A stretch of 64,000 nt of DNA from Tuctoria greenei (Eukaryota; Streptophyta; Magnoliopsida; Poales; Poaceae): contig JAYESD010000009.1 in NCBI GenBank assembly GCA_036927565.1, positions 164,694,929-164,758,928 on the forward strand. Reading direction: 5' to 3'. Positions 20,341-30,623 of this stretch are shown here, one piece after another. Below the pieces are notes generated by a model, which was not told where the DNA came from, did no database searches, and saw nothing but the letters and a program-made list of their open reading frames with translations. The position numbers were made by a program, and so were the translations under genes. How positions within the stretch are numbered: the first letter of the stretch is position 1; every line of letters begins with the position of its first letter.

Positions 20341-22304
20341 CAGCAGCGGGAGTACCCCTGCTCCATGTTCTTCGGGCAGTCAGAGGCGTCGAAGCTGATT
20401 GTCGTGCTCATCAACTTGTGGTGGGGAGCCGGGCTCGGACCAGGGGCCACCACGGCCACTGCCCGTCGCAGAATCTTCACTGCGTTCCGGGATATGGGGT
20501 CTGTGGCTCCCCCGTAGATGATGTGAAGAGTCTTGCGGCGCTCCTTATCGCTGCTGGAGTCGGAGTCGCCGCCCTCGAAGACGACCTTCATCGCCCTCTG
20601 GGGTTCCTGGAACCCCATCTCGCTGTCATCCTCCTTCTCAGGATCGACCATCTGCTTGCCCTCCCTCTGGCGGGGAGGTGCGCCCTCCTGGCGCTGTTGT
20701 TTCTGTTTCTGCTCGTGGAAACATTCCGCGAACCTCTTCACTTCCCGGCACTCGCTAGCACTATGGCCATTTGTGCGGTGCATAGGGCACTTGAAGTCAA
20801 GCTCCTCGGGTTCAGGTGACTGCCGAGGGCGCTTGTCTCGGCGCGGCGGCCGGGCTCCGCTGGGAGCCGCGGCTGCCACTGCATGGGCTCCGGGCTTTGG
20901 CTTGTTCTTGCCATTGCCCTTCTTCTTCTTCTTGTCGCTGCTTTTTGCAGAGGCTCCTTACTCAGTCGGCGTGGCTTCCCTTGCCTCTGAGGAAGGTTGG
21001 GAGTGCCAGTTGCGTCCCTCAGCTGTCCTAGCACATCTGTCTGCCAGGACAAACAGCTCGGAGACATCACGCACTTCATGCATGACTAGCTTCTCAAGCA
21101 TTTTCTTGTCCCTCACACCCTGCCTGAACGCTACAATAACTGACGCACCGGCAATATGAGGGATTGTGTTCCGTACCTGAGAGAACCGCTGGATAAATGA
21201 TCGCAGCGTCTCTCCAGCGCACTGTCTGACGGCATGGAGGTCAAGCTCCGTGCCGGGTCGCTTGTAAGAACTTCCAAAGTTCGCCACGAACTGTCGGCAC
21301 ATTTCATCCCAGGAGGTTATAGACCCCTGGGGCAGGTTCATGAGCCATGACCGGGCTGGGCCAGTCAGGACGATGGGGAAGTAGTTGGCCATGACGGCCT
21401 CATTGCCTCCTGCAGCTAGTATCGCGGTGGAGTAGATCTGTAGGAACTCACTCGGGTTGACACTCCCGTCGTACTTCTCTGGCATGTGTGGCCGGAACTT
21501 TCGTGGCCGGACCACGAAATGGAGGTGGGGTGCCAGAGCCGCACACCCTTGGGTGGGGCTCGCTGGCGCCAGTTGTGGCGCTGCATACCCCTGGTGTACA
21601 GGCGGACCTGCGTACACCTGAGGCCGGGGTGGTGCAGCATACGCCTGTGGAGGTGGGGGCGTGACGTACGCCTGGTATGGAGGTGGCGTAAAGTACGCCG
21701 GATTCGGCGGTGGCACGGCGTGAGCCTGAGGAACAGGGCCCGACGCATTATAGTCCGCCTCAAGGTTGCGCCACCACTCCCTCTGTCGCTCGATGGTAAC
21801 TCGGCAGTCTTCTCCCGACCTGCGGCGCTGCAGCCCAGTTCTCAGGTGTGTTGCCGAGATCCTGGTCGAGCGCGAGTCTGCTGTCCATCGGTCAATGGTT
21901 GGAGTCCGTGACAACGACACATGCATCAGCTGGGCATGTGTCTCCCTTGGTGGAGGCGCGTTGAGTGCAGCGGTGACGAGGTGGTCGACGTCGTTCATCC
22001 ACTGTTGAGCTGCTCCCTGGGGAGCGTCTCCGGCAGGTGGATTGTGGAGTAGCGCACGCGCTGCCACGAGCGCACTCTCCGGGCTTGCTACCGGGGGCAC
22101 TGTAGCTGCCGTCACGGCTGGAGTACGCCATGGTGTGGCATGCCGACCTGCAGCTGGCGAGGTGACAATGGGGCGATGTGAAGGTCCTGGCCTCGCTGCT
22201 CTACAGCGGGATCCCGCTCTAGAGCGAGATGATGCCTGGTCCTCAGCTGTTGCCTGTCGCCGCGATTGTGGTCTGGATGTATCGGCGTTGGAATGGCCAT
22301 TCAC
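20341..22304 (-). pseudogene. E1 gag
   Basis: Structural capsid polyprotein. Starts at ATG 22304 (MNGHSNADTSRPQ). An Ala/Pro-rich N-terminus is followed by a QAY...PP repeat segment (about residues 200-260). The Retrotrans_gag core reads KFRPHMPEKYDGSVNPSEFL, ILTGPARSWLMNLP and EMCRQFVANF, then AFRQGVRDKKMLEKL. A TAA at 20958-20960 interrupts the frame. Downstream, still in frame, are a Lys-rich stretch and a modified zinc knuckle (CPMHRTNGHSASEC), then an acidic linker and a conserved TTISFDASDCPKNM motif before the protease. Coding frames overlap the Pro-rich repeats, which also give spurious frames on the plus strand. Confidence 0.9.
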
Positions 22305-22340
22305 TATTGCTGCTGGTGGAAATCTTCACGGGAAAAAAGC

Positions 22341-22358
22341 CCCCTACCTGGCGCGCCA
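22341..22358 (-). other. E1 primer-binding site
   Basis: On the minus strand, two bases past the 5' LTR, the sequence is TGGCGCGCCAGGTAGGGG. TGG pairs with a tRNA 3' CCA end. Element B has the same site at 47213-47230, and element A has TGGCACGCCAGGTAGGGG at 30589-30606. The exact tRNA was not assigned. Confidence 0.8.
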
Positions 22359-22360
22359 AA

Positions 22361-23401
22361 TGTCGAAGGTCTTAAACGACACTTCCCCCGGACCTGCTTA
22401 GAGAGCAGCCCGCGGTGGTTCTTTGGATTCACGAGGGCTAATCCCAGGAGATTGAGCGCAGCGAGATGGTGAACATAGAGGGTTTACGTGGTTCGGGCCG
22501 CCGGAGCGTAACACCCTACATCCACGGGAGTGTTTGTGTATTGCCTTGCTTGAGCGTCAATGAGTCTTAGTCTGATTGTCCGATCCCTCGTGAAGGTCGT
22601 CTGTAGAGTCCTTTTATAGTCCAAGGACTTTGCAGTCACAAGGTGGGCCCCAGGCCCCGACAGGTGGTCCCGGGGAGAGCCAAATCCTATACAAAATCTA
22701 AGATTAAATGCTATCTACTTCCCTTTGTTAGGGGTGTCAATGCGCCGTCCCACCGCGTCGTGCGCCAGGGCTACACATAGTTGGTGATGATGGCGGTGCA
22801 CGTCCCACCCGTCTTGTCCTTGCAGCCCATTCGTCCGTCTTGCGGTGTGGGTCTGTACCGGCTACTTGGACAAGACAACACACTGGATCCTTGACTTACG
22901 CATGCGCGACTCCACTTCGCCTGGGGAAAGTGAGCATACTTTAATGCCTGTTCGAGCAGCACACGCCTTCCTTTACTGCGACGTCCTACCACACTGAGTT
23001 GGCTGGAAGCCACGTGGTTGCGCCGGAGCCTGCCTCTGTGGGGAGTCGAGCACTCTATGGTACAGGCCACGTGGCGCACCCGGAGCCCACCCCTGTGGAG
23101 GGGTGGAGGCTCAGCCCTGCGGGCCACGTGGTAGTTCCGGTGCCTTTCCCTGCGAGGAAGCGGGCCTGGCCCCGAGGTTCCGATTGGCCACGTGGCGGCC
23201 TCGGAGCCTGCCTCAGCGGGGAGGCGAGGGTGCAGTTCTACCGGCCACGCGGCAGCCCGGGAGCCCTCCCCGGCGGAGAGGTAGGATCTGGTCCTTCCCT
23301 CCATGACGTGGCAGCCTTAGATTTGGCCTCTTAAGTAGAGGCCGAGTCCTTAGCCAGTTTCTCCTTGTGCGCGGGGGTACCCGGTCTGCAGGGTACCGAC
23401 A
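22361..23401 (-). repeat. E1 5' LTR (right copy)
   Basis: 1041 bp, TGTCGAAGGT...CCGACA, followed by TSD gcaac. Its upstream (U3) part on the minus strand carries four intact CACGTG boxes at 23011, 23068, 23125 and 23189. A TATA-like ctataaaag lies at 22611-22619. Confidence 0.95.
22611..23194 (-). promoter_or_regulatory. E1 LTR promoter: TATA box plus G-box array
   Basis: Minus-strand TATA-like CTATAAAAG (22611-22619), preceded in U3 by four palindromic CACGTG G-boxes within GGCCACGTGG contexts, spaced 57, 57 and 64 bp. G-boxes bind plant bZIP and bHLH factors (established knowledge), and this context also resembles ABA-response elements. Their use by this LTR is inferred. Confidence 0.55.
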
Positions 23402-23952
23402 GCAACGATTCTATTTCATTGCATTACGGTCCAAATGCAACCGTTTACTGATTCGTGGCAACAGATCCTAATGCAACGACTGTGTTCCGTGGTAATAAAG
23501 CTGTAACGCCACAAAACAGTAATTCGTGGCAACAGATCCTAATGCAACGATTGTGTTCTGTGGCAATAAAGCTGTATCGCCACGAACCAGTAATTCGTGG
23601 CAACAGATCCTAATGCAACGATTGTGGTCCGTGGCGATAGATCTTGTAACGCCATGAACCAGTAATTCGTGGCAACAGATCCTAATGCAACAATTGTGGT
23701 TCGTGGCGATAGATCATGTAACGCCACGAACCAGTAATTTGTGGCAATAGATCCAAATGCAACGACTGTGTTCCATGGCATTAGCATCCTGACGCCACAA
23801 ACTAGTGATTCGTGGCAACAGATCCTAATGCAACAATTGTGGTCCGTTGCATTAGCATCCTGACGCCACGAACTAGTGATTCATTGCAACAGATCCTAAT
23901 GCAATGATTGTGTTCCGTGGCGATAGATCCTAGTGCCATGAACTAGTGAATC
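23402..23952. repeat. Right part of CACTA-1 hairpin array
   Basis: Continuation of the 71-bp units after the E1 insertion; about eight units with the same CCACGAA/TTCGTGG palindromes. The first five bases are the E1 target duplication. Confidence 0.85.
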
Positions 23953-24032
23953 GTGGCAAAAAGCCAAGCTTACCGCAACGATTTAGTATTCGTTGCAGTA
24001 CAATCGTTGCAACAGGTCGGAATCCTTGTAGT
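23953..24032 (-). mobile_element. CACTA-1 right terminus
   Basis: Read on the minus strand from 24032: CACTACAAGGATTCCGACC, then subterminal TTGCAACGA-type motifs. CACTA transposons begin CACTA(C/T)AA and have such subterminal repeats. The next bases, aag, could be one copy of a 3-bp target duplication: the related undisturbed locus at 48329-48331 also reads aag just before the same host sequence. Confidence 0.7.
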
Positions 24033-24285
24033 GAAGCCACGGAGTCCAGGAGTTGCTGCTCAAGCTACCTCCACTGCCACCGACACTTCCACCGCCAGAA
24101 GTGCATGTACCGCCGCTGATGCACACTTCTCCGGTTTTCAGGTAATGAAAAACGTTATTACTTAGTCTTAATTCGTCAAACACAATAAAATCTAATTCAA
24201 CTTAGCTATTGTAGTCTTACTTAGTATTAAATAATCAAACATAGCCAAATATAACTCAAATTATCTAAAATAAGTTCAATATGAT
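24033..24285 (+). pseudogene. Truncated copy of CACTA-2 penultimate exon and intron
   Basis: About 97% identical to 48332-48582. The exon (to about 24140) reads PRSPGVAAQATSTATD and ends SGFQ at a gtaatg donor. The intron then follows until aatatgatc, where similarity stops and element B begins. Differences are mostly C/T or G/A. In the right-hand copy the intron continues to a final exon; here it is cut. Confidence 0.7.
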
Positions 24286-24599
24286 CTTTGTCCGCGAATA
24301 TTGTTCCCAATACAAAATTCGTTTCGGTTCCACGCGCCCATTACATCTTCGCGCTAGAGTTTTGAATTCTGCCCTACGAAAAACAGCTACCTTGAGGCGG
24401 TCGCTTGGCCTTCCCGCTGGTTCAGGCTCTTGGTCCACCAGTCATAGGGCGGGTAGCCCAAATATCTTGGTGCCAGCGGTTTCCTTCCCAACACCACGGG
24501 CCCGTACTTAAGAAGAGACTAGCACAAGTCACATACTCTTCACCCCTCTTGCGCCCACACTTGGGGCCCTTGTTGCCTTCTCACATCCTTCAGCTTCGA

Positions 24600-27500
24600 A
24601 CCCTAGCTTTCTGCTCATATGACCTTTCTGACCTCCAACTTGCCGCCACGGAGTTGGGTCTTCCCGCCAGCAAGATCAAGACCGAAAAGGGGCTGAAGAA
24701 GTTCTGGGCCTACATGGGATGGTCCCATGGTTCCTTTGACGGCAAGATCCACACCGGCAAACTCCCTTTCGAGAAGAAGAATGTCAGCGACATGGTCTTC
24801 TTTCAGGGCTATGCCATGGTCAGCCTGCTTCCCCCCTTTTCATCCTTCTTGATGACCTTGCTGGAGTTCTACGACATCTAGCTACACTTCCTCGGGCCCC
24901 ACTCCATCCTGCTGGTCGCTATCTTCACCCATTTCTGTGAAATGTGGGTGGGGGTACGGCCCTGTCTGGAGCTCTTCTGAAATATCTTCACTTTGCAGAC
25001 TACCGGGAAGGTGAACGAGTTGATCGGGATGTACTACTTTGTGAAGCGTAAGCGGACCCTTTCAAGTACTTGGACACCTTTTCCTCTGGTAAATGGGATG
25101 AGTGGAAGAAGGAGTGGGTTATCATCACCATGGACAAGCACGAGAAGCTGGATCTCCCTGAGTGTCTTCCGAACATGGACATGGACCTCTCGAACGAGGT
25201 CCAGAGCTGCCGTCGGCATACAAGCCCGTTGTGGCTAGGATCGAAGGTTGTGTAGATGGTGGAGTAACCCCCCAGATGGTCTTCGGGAACTTCCTGAGGA
25301 ACAGGTGGGTGCCACTGAAGTTCAGGGAACGGATGGGATGGACATTCACACCGCGGGATGCGAACACCCAGGTAAAAGACGAATCACTGAAGGACTTGCT
25401 GAATAAGTTCCAGAGCAAGCCCAATATCTCACTCGAGTCTCTTGACCTCCAACATCCTATCCACCTCTGAACATGGTTCCTGATTTCTATCGGGAGCTTC
25501 AGAAACTGTTGCCAAGGTTGGATGATATAGGGATCACGGCTAGGAGAGCTCCTCCGGCAACCAGCACCCCGGGGACCTCCGGGGGTTCAGCCCCAGTTCC
25601 CTCTGCCCAGGGGGGTAGAGTCGTCAGCTCCGGCAAGTGCGAGGCCTAGGTGGATCCTTCCAGCCGCAAGAGGAAACTGGTGCAGGGTGACGAAAGTCAC
25701 GTTGTTATCTCCGGCGAGCTACCCCATCCGGCTCCGGGGCCTCCTGCGAGCTCCGGCTCCGGGGGGCCACCTCCCGCCACGGTGCCAAGTACAAGACCAA
25801 GCTCCGGAGGTTCCCTTCAAACAGAGGCTGCTCCGGCCAGGGAGGTCCCAGCTCCGGCTCCGGGTCAAGCTCCTGAGAGGCCTGAGGCTCCGGCCACATC
25901 GGGTCCTTCAGGCACTAGCTTCGGCCCTGCCCCAAAACGGCTCTGTCTCCGCGACACCTGGGGCTTCCCGAGGTAAGCAATCGGGCTCCCCGCTTTGGAC
26001 CTTCTTCAGGTTTAGGTCTTCCTTTAAACGTTTCTCTCTTGGTTGTGCAGTGCTTCCAACGATGGCGAGGCAACCGCCGTACCCCCAGCGTCACAGGGGG
26101 TCAAGCAGGTAGGTGCTTCAGCTCCTACTCCTACACCTGCCCATGCGACGGCGGTGGCCCCGGTCGAGACAAGGGCAGTTCCAACCCTAAGCGCGACTGC
26201 GGCCGATCCGAAGGTTCCGACTATTGATGTAGTGGCGACTGAAGCTCCAGCGGCGGAGCCAGTGGCCCCCGAGGCTCCTATAGAGGTGGAGGTGCTAAAT
26301 GTCGGCCCTGCTCAAGAGTTTGCGGAAACTCCGCTCTCAGTGCTGAGGGCCGCCGAGGAGATGGTTCCCGCGCCATCCTCCGAGGGGGTTCCAGAGTTCC
26401 AGCTGGACCAGGAGTCGTTGGTATCCCAACCCTTAGTGTCGGGTGCCACTGAGGAGTCAGCTCCCGCGCTGTCTCCCGAGGGGGCCCCAACGTCTCAGTC
26501 GGACATAGCTGAGGGGACGGCGCCCTTGTCAGGCGCTGAGGGGGTTCTGGCCAGCAAGCCAGGGGCGGTAGAGGAGCCGACCCCCCTACCTACCGCTGCA
26601 GCAATTAGGGAGGCTGTCCCGGCGGTGGTCAGAGTATCGGCTCCCACCCCAGTGCCTCACACAGCGGCACCCAGCGTGCCCGTGGATGTGTTTCCAGCCG
26701 CGGAGGCTCCGGGCACACACCTCGCTTTTCAGGCATCAGGGGTGGAGCCAGAAGCGTCCACGGTTGCACCGGAGGATCCGGCAGAGGCCCCAGGTGTCTT
26801 GAGCCCGCAAGGGCCACCGCCTTCACAAGGTAGCCCCTCCCGGTTGACGATGGACGACTTGGTGGAGACGGGGGCTGAAGTGCCCCTATCCGGTCCAGCG
26901 CTCGTTCCTCTTGAGCTGGCCATTGACAACGCTCGCTCCAGTTTTCATCAAGTCATTGCGTCTTTCGAGCGCAGCCTCAAGGCTCTGGAGGAGGAACGTA
27001 GGGGGCTCCGTGAGCGTGAAGAATGGTTCAAGGGTGAGGAAACCCGGCTGGTCGAACAAAGCGGGCTTCTCGATGCGAGGGAGGCTACCCTCGAGGCTCT
27101 CGATCAGAAGGCCCAGAAGATTTATGAGTAAGCTGTGGAATGCCACAGAGCTGTGTACTAGTGCCAACGTGGTCTAACCGCTTGGCATGAGACCCTCCAG
27201 AAGCGCTAGCAGGAGCTTGACTTGGGTGAGTCCAAGCTCGCTGAGGAGCTGGAGGACCTGACTAGGAGAGAAGAGGAGCTCTCCTAGAAGCTGTCGGGGG
27301 GCGAGCAGAGCTTGGCGGACCATCACGAACAACTTGAAGCACGGTGCAAGCTCGAGGCAGATAGGTTCTGGGTGCGGGGACAAGGCCTCAACGCGCGGGA
27401 GACCGACATCTCTGTGGGGGAAGCCACTGTCCGGGGCCAGGAGGAAGACTTGGTGGGGCGCCGGAACCGCATACTTGCTAGGGAATCGGAGCTCACTGAT

Positions 27501-27985
27501 CGCGAGCGGCAACTCGCCAAGAGCATCCAGCAACATGGCAAGGAGGTCGAGCGCCTCGCAAAGGAGGGTGCAGAGTGGCAGCCACCAGGAGGGCTCTGGA
27601 AGAGTAGCAGGGCTCAAGGGCATCCGAGTCCCAGCAAGTGTGGGACTTCTTGGAGCGTGTAGACGGAGCGTTAGCACAGTTTGGTCTCGGGCCTGTACGT
27701 CCGGCCCACCCGGCGCCAGATCTTCATGATGTGTTGTCGACTCTTGGCTCTGTTGGCCACAAGCTTGATGCAGTGATTGACATCGTTGCCGACCAGATAG
27801 AGACAGAGGGGAGGTCCCTAACCAATACTGTCGCTGAGTACGTGCTAGCGTGCTACCGGATCCGGGACCCCCACTTCCCCCTGATTCCAGCGGTCGAAGG
27901 GCCAATCGCAGCAGGGCTGGACACTGCTCAGGAAGGTGTTCAGGAGGCCGCTGAGGCTGTCGCCTTAGCTATCCGTAGAACTTAG
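24600..27985 (+). pseudogene. B antisense extra ORF (gypsy-type transposon protein), spliced
   Basis: Encoded opposite to B pol. Exon 1 (about 24600-25972) contains ELGLPASKIKTEKGLKKFW, GWSHGSF, LPFEKKN, GYAMVSLLPPFSSFLMTLLE and GPHSILLVAIFTHFCEMWVG. Then come YYFVKRK and, after frameshifts, PFPLVNG-type and NFLRNRWVPLKFRERMGW segments, ending KRLCLRDTWGFPR. Exon 2 (from 26051) starts with a long Ala/Pro/Glu-rich stretch (to about 26880). A coiled coil follows (LKALEEERRGLREREEWF, about 26970-27660), and the terminal module is AEYVLACYRIRD...VEGPI (27835-27910) with a stop at 27983-27985. Stops at 27129-27131 and several frameshifts (near 24875, 25040 and 27600) make it a pseudogene. Its role in the element is unknown. 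Confidence 0.78.
25973..26050 (+). other. Intron of B antisense gene (phase 2)
   Basis: gtaagc...ttgtgcag, 78 bp. Exon 1 ends two bases into a codon after GFPR, and exon 2 resumes in the frame open from 26043 to 27131. Same position and phase as in E1 and A. Confidence 0.8.
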
Positions 27986-28839
27986 GTCTCTCCTCTCTCG
28001 ATCCCTCTTGTATGCTTCCAACTTTTGTAAGAAAATCTTTTAATTGAATGGAGTCCTCTTGATCTTTGGTCCTGCTCCCTGATATATGCACGCAACTCTG
28101 ATCATTTATTTGTACCAAGGGGGACTAGGGCTTGCTTTGGGAACACTGGCCCTCCTGGGTTGCCGGAGCTTAGGAGCTTGGGCAACATTCACGGTCTCAA
28201 TGGGAGGTGCCACCGCCGGGCCCCCAGGGGTTGTTGCAGCTTAGGAGCTCCGAGAGGGTCGGACCTTCGTAGGAGACGTGGTACACTGCCTGAACCGTCG
28301 GGCCCCCTGGGGTTGTCGGAGCTTAGGAGCTCCGGCAGGGCCGAACCTTCGTAGGAGACGTGGCATACCGCCCAGCCCCCTGGGGTTGTCAGAGCTTTTA
28401 GGGGCTCCGGCAACACCCATGATATCAATAGGACGTCGACGCTATGTCCCCGGCAACTGGTGGAGTTCAGGATCATAGGGGATGTACCGTATGGACCTGC
28501 GCATGTGACAGACAAAAGGTAATTCTGCTCTCGAGTCAATATTTTACCTATGCTCTATTAGTGTCGCTTGTCTCATGTTCCGCTGCCATTGTGGAGGCTT
28601 GAGCAAGTACCCAAATCGGCCTGCCAGCAAACGGATTGCAAAGCTCCCACTATTGCAGAGACAAAGGAAAGATTGACCACACCCACGCTAGGTGAAGAGC
28701 TAATGGTAATTGTGTGACGCCATTCATAAGAACTAAAGACAATTTCAAATGGACAAGGCATTCCAGGGTATGGCAAACAACTTTTTCATTATAACTTCTC
28801 ATGGTTAAGAACAGGCTTTACATGAGGAATGACCCTTGG
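27986..28839. other. B convergent spacer with tandem palindromic repeats (28140-28440)
   Basis: Three to four units of about 75-82 bp, each with gccgggccccc(t/a)ggggttg, the palindrome ggagcttaggagctcc and cttcgtaggagacgtgg. It lies between the convergent 3' ends of the antisense gene and pol. Downstream to 28840 nothing coding was recognised. Confidence 0.7.
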
Positions 28840-29729
28840 TTATGGATAGAACTTAAGGAGGTGTTTGATGTTCCATGGGTTGGGTACCGGCTGTCCATCA
28901 TCCGTAGCTAGGCGGACACACCCTGGGCGACAAACCTCTGTGACCCGGAAGGGACCCTCCCACTTGGGGGAGAGTTTGTTTGTCCCTTCACGGGAAAGCA
29001 GACGTCGCAGAACCAAGTCGTTCACCTTGAGCTCCCTACTGCGCACGGTTCGCTGGTGGTAGCGCTGGAGCGCTTGCCTGTATTGCGTTCCGGAGGGTAG
29101 CTCGTATGCGTCCCTCGTCGACGAGGTCGATATCTTTGCACCAGAACTGGTCCTGCGCGGCTTCGTCGTACATCCGGACACGGGGGGGGGGGGGGGGGGG
29201 CATGGTGATCTCTGGGGGAAGGACGGCCTCCGCCCCATACATCAGGAAGTAGGGCGTTTCTCCTGTAGCCCGGCTTGTTGATGTCCGGCTAGCCCACAGT
29301 GCATATGGCAGCTCATCCACCCAGTTCGCACCATGCTTCTCGAGGCTTGAGTATGTACGAGTCCGGAGGCCCTTGAGAATTTCGGTGTTCGCTCTCTCTA
29401 CCTGCACATTGCTCTTGGGATGGGCGACAGAGGCATAACAAACTTGGATCCCAAGGTCCTCGCAATATTCTTGAAATGCCGCACTCCTGAGTTGGGTCCC
29501 GTTATCGGTGATGATTCTGTTCGGGACTCCAAACCTGCAGACAATCGACTTGATGAACTTTACTGCGGACTGTTTGTTGATGGTGATGATTGGGGTGGCT
29601 TCTGGCCATTTGGTGAACTTATCTACGGCAACGTATAGGTGTCGGAATCCTCCGACGGCTCTCGCGAAGGGTCTCAGGATGTCCAGTCCCCACACGGCAA
29701 ATGGCCAGGCGGGAGGGATCATCTGCAGT
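28840..29729 (-). pseudogene. B integrase core and C-terminus (distal to the A insertion)
   Basis: Continues the integrase begun at 41995-42397. Visible: IPPAWPFAVWGLDILRPF, KFTKWPEATPI, FGVPNRIITDNGTQL, CYASVAHPKSN and VERANTEILKGL, so the catalytic Asp, Asp and Glu are all present. Then YALWASRTSTSRATGETP and AEAVLPPEITM. A G19 run (29182-29200 on the plus strand) coincides with a frame disturbance, and a further shift occurs near 29090. The C-terminal domain follows (YRQALQRYHQRTVRSRELKV, LSPKWEGPFRV, NPWNIKHLLKFYP), with a stop at 28840. The last five bases are the A target duplication gcagt. Confidence 0.9.
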
Positions 29730-30586
29730 TGTCGGTACCCTGGGTACCATATACTCCTTGGGATTGCAAAGATCTCAAGGGAAAGTCATCTACTTGATTT
29801 GAAGACCTTCGGAGGCCCACATGTCAGACATAACCGGACCCGCTTCTCCAACATGGTTAGTCCCAGGGTCGCCACATGTACTATCAAACCGGAGCTACCG
29901 CCCACAAGGGGGAAGCTCCGGGCTATGTACCAAAATGGCACCCCCGGACCTAACCCCAGACCGAGGGAAGCTCCGGTGCTGACACGTGTCAGGTAACAAC
30001 GGACCCATCTGTTCCCCACAGTGTGCTCCAGCGCTGCCACATGTCCAACCGTCGGATCTTCAGCCTCTAACCTCCGGAAGACTCCACAACGGCTCCGGAT
30101 CTTCAAAGGGGAATCAAGGACTTCAAGACCCGATCAAGTGTCATTAATACTATATTAATGACACACGATCGGACGACCTTAACTACCAGTAACGGTGCTG
30201 TCAAAGCCCGTAACTCGGTCATTAAGGGCAATTAAACGTGTTGAATGTGTATCAATATCAGTAACCACCGGGTCCACATGTCGGGTCAGGCTAACTTGTA
30301 ACGGCATGCCCTTGTACTATAAAAGGGCAGGCCGACGATACATAGGGGGCACTCGACACACGAGACAGACATCTCAACTCACGTTGAGTTCATACATCCA
30401 ATACAACATCAACACACCCCGTGGAGTAGGGTATTACGCTCAGGCAGCCCGAACCACGTAAATCTTGGTGTCCCTTGTGTCACTCGACATCTCACCTTCT
30501 TGAATCTCCGCGCGCCCATACCGAACCTCAAACTCCTCTAACACTTTAGTAGTGTCGGGAGATCTGCCGGATCAAAACCATCGACA
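29730..30586 (+). repeat. A 5' LTR
   Basis: TGTCGGTACCCTGGGTACCA...CATCGACA. The TATA box TATAAAA is at 30318-30324. Two of the three G-box positions have decayed to CACATG, with CACGTG left near 29983. Confidence 0.96.
30318..30324 (+). promoter_or_regulatory. A LTR TATA box
   Basis: TATAAAA in the context gtactataaaagggcagg; the 3' LTR copy is at 41725-41731. Upstream G-box CACGTG motifs (three intact in the 3' LTR at about 41280, 41390 and 41446) sit in U3. Confidence 0.6.
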
Positions 30587-30587
30587 G

Positions 30588-30606
30588 TTGGCACGCCAGG
30601 TAGGGG
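30588..30606 (+). other. A primer-binding site
   Basis: TTGGCACGCCAGGTAGGGG one base after the LTR; closely related to the E1 and B sites and begins with the TGG that pairs with tRNA CCA. Confidence 0.8.
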
Positions 30607-30623
30607 TGCCTGAGATTTCAAGA

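Larger units (their letters stand above)
10356..23401 (-). mobile_element. E1: complete Tat/RIRE2-like Ty3/gypsy LTR retrotransposon
   Basis: A 13,046-bp element bounded by 1041-bp LTRs (TGTCGAA...CCGA[C/T]A) and flanked by the 5-bp target duplication gcaac (10351-10355 and 23402-23406). gag-pol lies on the minus strand, so the right LTR is the 5' LTR. Order along the minus strand: LTR, primer site, gag, protease, stop, RT-RNase H, integrase, tandem-repeat spacer, then an opposite-strand gene next to the distal LTR. The order of integrase after RNase H defines Ty3/gypsy. The extra antisense ORF and primer site point to the Tat lineage. The LTRs look about 95% identical by eye over the first 600 bases. 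Multiple stops, frameshifts and active-site changes make it non-autonomous. It inserted into the CACTA-1 array. Confidence 0.95.

Noticed and set aside
20533..21159. A 208-codon plus-strand frame
   Set aside because: Complement of the E1 gag zinc-knuckle region.
27174..27905. A 243-codon minus-strand frame
   Set aside because: Antisense shadow of the B coiled-coil exon; Leu-rich because it is the complement of Glu/Lys/Arg codons.
30118..30192. Possible small RNA hairpin in the A LTR (cattaatactatattaatg)
   Set aside because: A short AT palindrome shared by both LTRs; too small to support an RNA gene.
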